In this document: piece after piece, positions 1 through 6,180 of the stretch
Position numbering within the stretch: the first letter of the stretch is position 1
Layout of the letters: each line of letters opens with the position of its first letter
Assembly (NCBI GenBank): GCA_050011755.1
Contig: JBEKIM010000313.1
Coordinates: 1 to 8,128, forward strand
Length of the DNA stretch: 8,128 bases
Direction: 5' to 3'
DNA from: Bog-159 sp050011755
GTDB taxonomy: Bacteria; Acidobacteriota; Terriglobia; Bryobacterales; Bryobacteraceae
The notes under the pieces: model-generated
The model's input: only the letters and a program-made list of their open reading frames with translations
The model's database searches: none
Told to the model about the DNA's origin: nothing
Translations under genes and position numbers: made by a program

Positions 1-208
1 CCGGCACCGGGACGGGTTCGGGGGGGCAGCCCATCGCCTGCGCAAAGGCCGCGGCAAGCGGTCTCGATATGGGCGTCTCAAGATACAGCCGGGCCGTCAG
101 GCGGCCGGATTCACGGAGAGTGATGAACAGCGACGGATCGCGCCTGGGCATCTGGGCACGGGCTGACAGAGCCGCGAGGGTCAGAGCGAAAAGCAGCTTT
201 AGCCGCAA
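1..208 (-). CDS. Secreted protein of unknown function, N-terminal part only (C-terminus off the left edge)
   Basis: The frame is open from a TTG codon at 208-206 to the window edge, giving 69 residues. The TTG is chosen because a perfect AGGAGG Shine-Dalgarno sequence (218-213) lies four bases upstream and the translation begins at once with a classical signal peptide: MRLKLLFALTLAALSARAQ, with basic residues, a Leu/Ala-rich core and an Ala-x-Ala type cleavage site near residue 18. No ATG or GTG in this frame lies near the ribosome site. The mature part visible (starting near MPRRDPSLFITLRESGRL) matches no family I recognise. The gene follows the S53 protease in the same direction with a gap of 125 bases, so it could be co-transcribed with it, but the gap also holds inverted repeats. 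Export is well supported; function is unknown. Confidence 0.72.
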   Translation of the reverse strand, partial: MRLKLLFALTLAALSARAQMPRRDPSLFITLRESGRLTARLYLETPISRPLAAAFAQAMGCPPEPVPVP

Positions 209-230
209 GTGTCCTCCTGATGCTCGATAG

Positions 231-247
231 GTCCGGTGGCGCCGGAC
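231..247 (-). other. Small perfect hairpin just upstream of the ribosome site of the TTG-start gene
   Basis: GTCCGG and CCGGAC form a 6-bp GC-rich stem around a 5-base loop. On the minus strand the hairpin ends about 13 bases before the AGGAGG of the TTG-start secreted gene, so it would lie in its 5' leader. There is no T-run after it. A role in translation control is only a possibility. Confidence 0.3.
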
Positions 248-281
248 TTCCGCTCTTCCAGATTAGCCAGACGGACGGCTC

Positions 282-325
282 CGGGAAATGCTATCTGGTG
301 TTAACGGGACGCGTGCCATTTCCCG
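282..325 (-). terminator. Possible stem-loop after the S53 protease gene
   Basis: CGGGAAATG (282-290) and CATTTCCCG (317-325) are perfect 9-bp inverted repeats separated by 26 bases. On the minus strand the stem starts eight bases after the TAG stop of the protease. It lacks a downstream T-run in that direction and its loop is long, so it is a poor intrinsic terminator. It could instead protect the mRNA 3' end or be chance. Confidence 0.3.
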
Positions 326-333
326 TCTTTTCC

Positions 334-3300
334 CTACTTACCCGTCCCAGTCAGCCTGGCCTCTTGATTAAAGATGACGCCATTACCCGTGACTGTAAGA
401 GTCCCCGCAGACGTACCCGTCTGGATGGGGGTGAAAGTCACCGAAACGGTGCACGTCGCGCCGGAACTCAGGGCCGCGGTGCAGGTGTTGGTCTGGGCGA
501 AGCCATCGGATGCGCCGACCCCAATGATCGATAACGCGGCGTGGCCGCCATTGGTGACCGTAACTACCTGCGGAGCGCTGGTTTGGCCGACACTGGTGGC
601 CGGAAATGTGAGCGACGTTGTCGATAACTCAATGACCGCCTTTTCCGTGCCGGCTCCGGTCAGAGCGACCGTTTGCGGGCTGCCCGTGGCGCTGTCGGCG
701 ATGGAGAGCGTGGCCGCACGCGAGCCGGTAGCGGTGGGATCGAAAACCACCGTGATCGCGCACTTGGATCCGGAAGCCAGAGCGCCGCACTTGCTCGACG
801 GTTTAAAGTCGCCGGCATGGGTCCCGGTCATGGTAATCTTCGAAATCTCGACGGCGATGGCACTGGCGTTCGCGATCTCCACGCTGTGCGGTTCGCTGGG
901 AATATTTACGCCGGCGTAGTCGAAGCTCACGCTCGCCGGCGAGACCGTCAAGGTCACGATTCCGGTACCGGTCAGGTTTACGGCTTGCGTGCTGCCCGTT
1001 TTGCCGCTGGAATTGTCGGTGAAGGTCAGCGTAGCCGACTCGGCGCCGGCCATCGACGGAGTGAATACGATCCTGACCGTGCAAGTAGCCTCGGCCGCAA
1101 TCTGCGCGGGAAGCGTCCCGCAACCCGCGGTCACGGAAAAGTCGGCCGCGTCGACGCCGCTCGTCGCCAGGGCCGTGAGCGTCAGCGGGCCGTTGCCGGT
1201 ATTCGTCAGCACCACCGCTTCGGACGCGCTGGCGACGCCTGCGTTCTGGTTGCCGAAGCCCAGCGACTCGGTCGACAACTCGGCGACCGGCAGTGAGCCG
1301 CTGCCGGCAAAGTTCGCTGTCCGATTGCCATTCAGATTCTTGAAGTTCTGACTTGGCGGATTGAAGGTGAAGCCGCTGAGCGCCGGTGTCACCACGTAGG
1401 TTCGGTTGCCGGGCACGACGAAGGTATATTTGCCCGAGCTATTGGTCACCGCCGAGCCGTGGCGGCCTCCGGTGAGTGACACCGCGGCTCCCGCCAACCC
1501 CGCACCGTTCAGGGTTACCTGGCCGGAGATGACGTAATCGGCGGCCGACGTGCCCCAGCCGCCAACCAGGTTCGCAACGTTGACGCTGCCTAAACCGGTG
1601 GCGAAATCCCAACCCGTGCCGGCCTGGTAGGCGGGGACCAGGGAGGCGCCGGACGTCGACAGTACGCCCTGCGCGTCGCCCGCCGAGACCGTATAACAAT
1701 TGGGACTGCCTGTGGCGCACGGAACCGTAGTGTCTCCCAGGGTCACGTCATAGAACAGGCAAGTGCTGCTGACCTGGTTACCCTGGCCGGCATTGCAGGC
1801 CGCCAAGGCTTCCGTGTTCGGGGTTCCGGTAGTGCCGTATTCGTTTCCGGCGAGACTATAGAGAACGGCATTGGCGTTACCCTGCGCGGAGCCCGTCTGC
1901 TGTACCACCAGGGCCATAATGCCCGCGAACGCCGGCGCCGCGAAAGAGGTTCCTCCGCCCGAGTTGAAAACCGTGTCTCCCGCGTCGCTATAATCGCAGG
2001 GATTCCCATTTTCATTGGGATCGGACATGCAGTAGATATAAGCGTGGCTCCACGCGTTGTCACTGGCGAACAGCGAGACATCCGGTAAGTCGCGAACGCC
2101 ATCGTTGGCGATGCCGGCCACGTTCGCCTGCCATGTCGGTTTCGCATAAAGAGAACTCGGCCCGCCCGCGCCCGCTACGATGTTGAGCACGTTCAAGGGA
2201 TTGGTTCCGAAGAAGAACGGCAGGATCTCGCAGGTGGCTTCGCCGCGCGGAAAGCCGAGAAATCCGCTAAGGACATTGCTGGCGCACGAGTTATTCCAGG
2301 TCATTTCCGGGACGTAGGAAAGCGCCGATTGGAGGGTTAGGGCCGAGTTGCCGCTCGCCCAGTACGCGCTGTTGGTGCCCGCGAAGGTGTCGCTGAAGTC
2401 CGTGCCGCCGATGGCCACGTTGTAAATCGAGGAAGCGATGCCGTTCACTGAAAGGCCCAGCGAAGCGTAGGGCGCGGTGGGGCTCACGTCGGAGTCGCAG
2501 ACCGCACCGCCGGAATCGCCGGCGGCGGCCACGATCGTCTGGCCCTGCAGCGAAGCGGTTTGCCACAGGCCTGCCCAGAATGCGTTTCCGCCGCCCAAAT
2601 CGCTCTCGCAGGCGCTGTAACTGATGCTGACCACGGGCGCGGCGTTGTTGCCTACGATGTAAGCCGCCGCGTCTTCCAAGGTATCCGCCGCGACGTAGAG
2701 GATCGTGGCGGAAGGCGCCACCGCGCCGGACCATTCCGCATCGATGGCCCCTTCGGTCTCGTCCGGCGTGGTCGCGCAACTAGGCCCGGTGACGCACATA
2801 ATCTGCAGTTGGCCGGGCTGCATCGCGGGCAGCCCCAGTCCGGTGCGAAAGGCGTCCACATCGGCTGGATTGATGGCGCTGTCTTCCACCAGGGCGATGG
2901 TCTCGTTCTGTCCGGTCGCGCCCGCGTTCCAAAGCGGCGACAGGTTGTAAATCGTCGCGAAATCGTAGGGCGCAATCAGGTAGTAATCGTTGCCGCTGAA
3001 AGATACGTTGGCATCTGCCACCGGGTTCATGAACTGCCATTTGCCCGTTTCCCTGTTGCGCCGCGCGCGGCCGCCCTGGTGATAGGCCGGGTGGGCGGGG
3101 AAATCGTTGAGCTTTGCAATCCCGGCGATGGCCGGGGCCAGGGCAGCCGGAATGCGCGGGTCCTGTGAGAGGGCCCAGTGCTCCTGCCCGTTCACGATGT
3201 AGCGATGGACAGCGGCGTGAAATGCTTCGCGCACCTGCGAGGCCGTGCCGGAGAACTCAATGGCCATGCGATTGGGATACACCCGATCGATCTCGAAGCC

Positions 3301-3657
3301 ATGCACGCCAAGCCACGCGGCCAGTGCGTCGATATCCTGCGGCGACGCGCCGAACTGCTCGCCGGTTTGTTGCGGAGTCAGCCAGCGATGAAAGGACGGC
3401 GACGCCGGATCGTGGAGCTGATCGATGAACTCGCGTAGCGTTTGCTCCTGCTCGGGCGGGCGCCGCAGCAGGATGCGCAAATGCCGCAGGACGAGCGAAT
3501 CCGGCGCTGGTCCCCGATCGAATTGAGCGCGAGCCAGCGGATGCACACTGCCCCGCAGGGTGACTCGCTGCGTCTCGTCGATGGTCCCGGTGATGAGCGG
3601 CCGGGAAGCCTGGAGAGCGGCGCACAGCACCACCAGCAGCGTAAACGGTTTGTACAT
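334..3657 (-). CDS. Secreted S53 (sedolisin/kumamolisin-like) protease with C-terminal Ig-like choice-of-anchor repeats
   Basis: 1107 residues. Sedolisins are acid-active serine-carboxyl endopeptidases made as proenzymes. Layout: signal peptide (about 1-18); pro-kumamolisin activation domain (about 45-185, with HDPASPSFHRWLTPQQ); catalytic domain (about 225-700); carboxypeptidase-regulatory-like beta domain (about 709-788); three choice-of-anchor D/ASH-type repeats starting at 789, 900 and 1008. The S53 active site is complete: E302 and D306 (E-GAI-D), oxyanion Asp D381 (AAAGDSGG), Ser571 in SGGGTSFAAP. D637 (YDVTLGD) and D684 (GWDFATGLG) look like the calcium-site region. The D381-to-Ser571 spacing of 190 is clearly longer than the roughly 115 I recall for sedolisin and kumamolisin, so there is an insertion. 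The catalytic region has twelve cysteines and each C-terminal repeat has two, suggesting disulfides outside the cell. No Shine-Dalgarno precedes the ATG; a promoter lies immediately upstream. Family assignment is firm; substrate is unknown. Confidence 0.95.
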   Translation of the reverse strand: MYKPFTLLVVLCAALQASRPLITGTIDETQRVTLRGSVHPLARAQFDRGPAPDSLVLRHLRILLRRPPEQEQTLREFIDQLHDPASPSFHRWLTPQQTGEQFGASPQDIDALAAWLGVHGFEIDRVYPNRMAIEFSGTASQVREAFHAAVHRYIVNGQEHWALSQDPRIPAALAPAIAGIAKLNDFPAHPAYHQGGRARRNRETGKWQFMNPVADANVSFSGNDYYLIAPYDFATIYNLSPLWNAGATGQNETIALVEDSAINPADVDAFRTGLGLPAMQPGQLQIMCVTGPSCATTPDETEGAIDAEWSGAVAPSATILYVAADTLEDAAAYIVGNNAAPVVSISYSACESDLGGGNAFWAGLWQTASLQGQTIVAAAGDSGGAVCDSDVSPTAPYASLGLSVNGIASSIYNVAIGGTDFSDTFAGTNSAYWASGNSALTLQSALSYVPEMTWNNSCASNVLSGFLGFPRGEATCEILPFFFGTNPLNVLNIVAGAGGPSSLYAKPTWQANVAGIANDGVRDLPDVSLFASDNAWSHAYIYCMSDPNENGNPCDYSDAGDTVFNSGGGTSFAAPAFAGIMALVVQQTGSAQGNANAVLYSLAGNEYGTTGTPNTEALAACNAGQGNQVSSTCLFYDVTLGDTTVPCATGSPNCYTVSAGDAQGVLSTSGASLVPAYQAGTGWDFATGLGSVNVANLVGGWGTSAADYVISGQVTLNGAGLAGAAVSLTGGRHGSAVTNSSGKYTFVVPGNRTYVVTPALSGFTFNPPSQNFKNLNGNRTANFAGSGSLPVAELSTESLGFGNQNAGVASASEAVVLTNTGNGPLTLTALATSGVDAADFSVTAGCGTLPAQIAAEATCTVRIVFTPSMAGAESATLTFTDNSSGKTGSTQAVNLTGTGIVTLTVSPASVSFDYAGVNIPSEPHSVEIANASAIAVEISKITMTGTHAGDFKPSSKCGALASGSKCAITVVFDPTATGSRAATLSIADSATGSPQTVALTGAGTEKAVIELSTTSLTFPATSVGQTSAPQVVTVTNGGHAALSIIGVGASDGFAQTNTCTAALSSGATCTVSVTFTPIQTGTSAGTLTVTGNGVIFNQEARLTGTGK

Positions 3658-3665
3658 GCAACCAA

Positions 3666-3694
3666 ATTATAGTGGGTGGTACGGCAGGCGTCTA
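3666..3694 (-). promoter_or_regulatory. Promoter of the S53 protease, probably giving a near-leaderless mRNA
   Basis: On the minus strand a perfect -10 box TATAAT (3671-3666) is preceded, after exactly 17 bases, by TAGACG (3694-3689), which matches the -35 consensus TTGACA at four of six places. Transcription should start around 3659-3660, only two or three bases before the ATG at 3657. This agrees with the absence of any ribosome binding site upstream of that ATG. The start position is inferred, not observed. Confidence 0.6.
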
Positions 3695-3721
3695 CGCCCG
3701 CTTGTGGACGCCCGCTTGTGG
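3694..3721. repeat. Perfect 14-bp tandem duplication
   Basis: ACGCCCGCTTGTGG occurs twice back to back (3694-3707 and 3708-3721), followed by two more matching bases. It lies directly upstream of the -35 box of the protease promoter and could be a paired binding site or simple slippage. Confidence 0.75.
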
Positions 3722-3754
3722 ACTTTGGCCTTCCTCCTGATGACTGGCGCAGCC

Positions 3755-3903
3755 CGTGGCGCACGCTTCAGCGTGCCGGCGGGACTTTTAAGTCCCGCAA
3801 CGGCGGACTGAAGAAGTCCGCCGCCTGGAGATTGGCCATTTTTGGGAGAGGCGAACGGCGGACTGAATGAAGTCCACCCCGGCACGCTGAAGCGTGCGCC
3901 ACG
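3755..3903. repeat. Composite palindromic repeat (REP/BIME-like) bounded by a perfect 25-bp inverted repeat
   Basis: Five modules occur in order. Module A at 3755-3779 contains the palindrome GCACGCTTCAGCGTGC. Module B at 3780-3797 is CGGGACTTTTAAGTCCCG. Module C at 3802-3822 pairs GGCGGACT with AGTCCGCC around a 5-base loop. A second C at 3857-3878 has the same orientation, one changed stem base and one extra loop base. Module A returns inverted at 3879-3903, identical to the first over all 25 bases. The element fills most of the gap between the isomerase stop and the protease promoter. No target-site duplication is visible in the flanks. A+B occurs again at 6126-6169, which shows the modules are dispersed in this genome. 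Structurally it resembles extragenic palindromic repeats; no tyrosine-type REP transposase gene is in the window. Confidence 0.85.
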
Positions 3904-3920
3904 AAGTGAATTTCAGTTCG

Positions 3921-4964
3921 TTAGGCCGCGAGGCTCCTGGCTTCCGCCAAAATGCCGCGCATATACTCGGCGGCAAGCTGCGCATTCTTATCGACGAAAT
4001 CCAGGCCGACGGTTTGACCATTCACTACCGGCAGCGGATGGCACAGTTCAAAACCCGCGTACCCGCGATAACCGATATCGAACAAACCGCGCATTTCCGC
4101 CAGCGCCTTTTCGTCGCCCTTTACCGTGATGCCATGTGGGCCGCGGTCGAACTCTCCGCCGTAATGCCAGAGCGTTTGGAGCGCGCCCACTTCGTTCACC
4201 GCTTTGCGCACGCCCGCCTCGTCCAGCGTATGCTCCAACCGGGCGTCGAAGCAGACCTTCAGGTGCGGCGAGCCTACTTCGTTCACCATGCGCAGGGTGT
4301 CGATGTAGCCCTTGTCGATTACGGGCGGATGGTTCTGTAAAGCCAACGTGACGCCGAAATCGCCCGCCAGGCGCGCGGCTTCGGAAAGTGTCGCACGGCA
4401 CCAGGCCCAGGTCTGTTCCACCGAGAAGCCCTGGTGCTCCGCTTTCCACACGCCTTTTGCGAAATCGTAGCTGCCGCCGCCCTCCGGCAATAGCGTCACG
4501 CCCGGCCAGGCCAGAAAAACACGCAAAAGTTTCGCGCCCAGGTCGGCGGTCATGCGCATCAACTCGCGCGTATAAACCAACTGCGCCTCGCGATGCTCCG
4601 GAATGGGACTGCTGAAATCGTTGTTGGCGGCCACGGCGTAGATCTCGATGCCCTGATCCGCAGCGGCGCGGCGGAGTTCGTGGCAGCGGGCCGCGGGCAT
4701 GTCGAGCGGGTTGCCGTGCGGGCGTTTGCCGTCGATCTCCACGCCCTGGTAGCCGAACTTGTGGGCACGCGCGATAACCTGCTCGACAGTCAGCGCATCG
4801 CCGCGATACCAGACGCCGCCGTAGGTGATGCTGTATAGGCCGATTTTCACATCGGCGGACGGCGCGGTGGCGTGCGCGAGGTCCGTCGCGGCCAACGTAC
4901 CGGCTGCCAGCGCCGCAGTTTGGACAAACCCGCGCCGGCTGATCGGATTCTGATCGTTACTCAT
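3921..4964 (-). CDS. Tat-exported TIM-barrel sugar phosphate isomerase/epimerase-family protein
   Basis: 347 residues. A twin-arginine signal opens the protein (SRRGF at 9-13, then an Ala-rich segment to about 32), so it should be exported folded, with its metal loaded in the cytoplasm. The rest fits the xylose-isomerase-like TIM barrel (PF01261 type): GYQGVEIDG (E76), FLAWPGVTL (150-158), LALQNHPPV (Q210-N211-H212), LKVCFDA (D240), LWHYGGE (H267) and GYAGFELCHP (E306). D240, H267 and E306 stand where metal ligands are found in tagatose-epimerase-like enzymes, but the usual first ligand Glu is Gln here (Q210). The ATG at 4964 is supported by GAGGTG (4978-4973) eight bases upstream. Its ATG overlaps the TGA of the aminotransferase as ATGA, so the two should be translationally coupled. 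Exact substrate is unknown; a sugar or inositol-type ketose is likely by family. Confidence 0.88.
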   Translation of the reverse strand: MSNDQNPISRRGFVQTAALAAGTLAATDLAHATAPSADVKIGLYSITYGGVWYRGDALTVEQVIARAHKFGYQGVEIDGKRPHGNPLDMPAARCHELRRAAADQGIEIYAVAANNDFSSPIPEHREAQLVYTRELMRMTADLGAKLLRVFLAWPGVTLLPEGGGSYDFAKGVWKAEHQGFSVEQTWAWCRATLSEAARLAGDFGVTLALQNHPPVIDKGYIDTLRMVNEVGSPHLKVCFDARLEHTLDEAGVRKAVNEVGALQTLWHYGGEFDRGPHGITVKGDEKALAEMRGLFDIGYRGYAGFELCHPLPVVNGQTVGLDFVDKNAQLAAEYMRGILAEARSLAA

Positions 4965-6094
4965 GATGCGAACACCTCGTTACAAGCTTTCAGTATGGCA
5001 CCGGCGATTTCCCGGGTGGTTTGCTCGTCGCCCAGCAGCGCGCGATGCGGCAGCCAGAAGGCATCGGCGATACACGCTTCGGCCACGGGACAAGGCTCCA
5101 CGCGGCAGCCTCCCTCCCGATATAGCGGGTTGCCGTAAAGCGTGTGCGGATAGAACGGCGTACAGGGCACGCCTTGCGCGGTCAGCGCGCTGTGAAATTC
5201 GTCGCGCGTGCGGCCCATGCGGCGGGCGTCGATGCGGCCCAGCAAGAGATACCAGGAGTTCGCGTTTTGTTGTTCCGGCACGGCCTGGAAGGCCAGCCCC
5301 GGCACATCCGCCAACTCCGCCCGCAGCAGGGCCGCGTTCCGCGTGCGGCGGCGGATCTGCTCCGGCAGACGCTCGAGCTGCGCCAGCAGCACCGCCGCCT
5401 GCAATCCCGTGATGCGGTAATTGCTGCCCAACAGATAGTGATGGAACCAGCCGCCGCCCGGCTTGCGGCCCTGATCCATGATGGACCAGGCGTGCTCGGC
5501 GAACGCCGCGTCGTTGGTGGTCAGCATGCCGCCTTCGCCGGCCGTCAATACTTTCGAATTCTGGAAGCTGAACGAGCCCGCCAGCCCCAGGCTGCCCGCG
5601 CGGCGGCCGGCCCATTCCGAGCCGTGCGCGTGCGCCGCGTCTTCGATTAGGGCCAGGCCATGTTCGGCTGCCAGCGGCAAAAGGCGATCCATGTCGGCGA
5701 TGGCCGCGCCGAAATGTACGGGCATGATGGCCTTCGTCTTTGGGGTGATGGCCGCCGCGGCGCGTTCCGCGTCCATGTTGAAACTGAGCGGCTCGATATC
5801 CACGAAGACCGGCGTAGCGCCGATGCGCGACACGGCCATGGCCGTCGAAACGAACGAAATCGCGGGCACGATCACTTCGTCGCCCGGTGCCACGCCGGCC
5901 GCGCAGAGGGCCATTTCCAGCGTGACTGTGCCGTTCATGGCGGAAATCGCGTGCGCGCAATCGGTGAAAGCGGCGAACTCGCGCTCCAGGCGCTTCACGA
6001 AATCGCTATGGCCGCCCCAGCGTCCGCTGTCGAGCACCTCGCGCAGCAGTTCGAGTTCGCGATCGGCCGCCACCGGCCAATTGGGTATTTGCAT
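4961..6094 (-). CDS. DegT/DnrJ/EryC1/StrS-family PLP-dependent aminotransferase
   Basis: 377 residues, the normal family length. These enzymes transfer an amino group, usually from glutamate or glutamine, to a keto-sugar or keto-cyclitol. Visible motifs are: the opening segment DSGRWGG (22-28); AMNGTVTLEMAL (52-63), the phosphate-binding turn; PGDEVIVPAISFVSTAMAV (70-88); EDAAHAHGSEW with D152 contacting the PLP nitrogen; SFSFQNSKVLTAGEGGML with K181 as the PLP-binding lysine; and SNYRITGLQAAV (224-235). C-terminal WLPHRALLGDEQT is also typical. All key residues are present, so it should be active and cytoplasmic. The ATG at 6094 gives a full N-terminus but has no clear Shine-Dalgarno. It is followed by the isomerase with an ATGA overlap. 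An AHBA-synthase-like or scyllo-inosose-aminotransferase-like role is possible; the sequence alone does not decide it. Confidence 0.92.
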   Translation of the reverse strand: MQIPNWPVAADRELELLREVLDSGRWGGHSDFVKRLEREFAAFTDCAHAISAMNGTVTLEMALCAAGVAPGDEVIVPAISFVSTAMAVSRIGATPVFVDIEPLSFNMDAERAAAAITPKTKAIMPVHFGAAIADMDRLLPLAAEHGLALIEDAAHAHGSEWAGRRAGSLGLAGSFSFQNSKVLTAGEGGMLTTNDAAFAEHAWSIMDQGRKPGGGWFHHYLLGSNYRITGLQAAVLLAQLERLPEQIRRRTRNAALLRAELADVPGLAFQAVPEQQNANSWYLLLGRIDARRMGRTRDEFHSALTAQGVPCTPFYPHTLYGNPLYREGGCRVEPCPVAEACIADAFWLPHRALLGDEQTTREIAGAILKACNEVFAS

Positions 6095-6125
6095 TTTACG
6101 GGTCTAAAATGATTTCACCACAATT

Positions 6126-6169
6126 CGTGGCGCGCGCTTCAGCGTGCCGGCGGGACTTTTAAGTCCCGC
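6126..6169. repeat. Second copy of the palindromic repeat (modules A+B)
   Basis: These 44 bases match 3755-3798 at 43 positions; the only difference is G at 6134 against A at 3763. The copy holds the A palindrome (now GCGCGCTTCAGCGTGC) and the full B palindrome CGGGACTTTTAAGTCCCG. It sits in the 86-base gap between the hydrolase stop and the aminotransferase start, about 11 bases after the hydrolase TAA. As RNA on the minus strand it could fold into one or two strong hairpins. There is no T-run, so it is not a classical terminator, but it may stabilise mRNA or attenuate read-through. Confidence 0.85.
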
Positions 6170-6180
6170 TTCTAGCGCCC

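Noticed and set aside
374..919. Plus-strand ORF of 181 codons opposite the protease
   Set aside because: It is antisense to the Ig-like repeats and its pattern follows their Thr/Val/Ala codons; no ribosome site or family feature supports it.
3732..3742. AGGAGG-containing 11-mer shared with the ribosome site at 212-222
   Set aside because: No start codon follows at a usable distance on the minus strand, so the match is probably chance.
3667..3885. Minus-strand 72-codon ORF in the gap upstream of the protease
   Set aside because: It is made almost entirely of the palindromic repeats and the tandem duplication and has no protein-like features.
3755..3903. CRISPR array
   Set aside because: The repeats are palindromic modules of different kinds with irregular spacing, with no regular repeat-spacer pattern and no cas gene.
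3755..3903. MITE with 25-bp terminal inverted repeats
   Set aside because: No target-site duplication is visible and the copy at 6126-6169 contains only part of the unit, which fits modular repeats better. This remains open until genome copies are compared.
4980..5960. Long minus-strand ORF of 326 codons in another frame
   Set aside because: It lies wholly inside the aminotransferase gene, is very rich in Arg, Gly and Ala and has no domain pattern. It is a shadow caused by high GC.
6126..6180. Classical rho-independent terminator after the hydrolase
   Set aside because: The hairpins are strong but no T-run follows on the minus strand.
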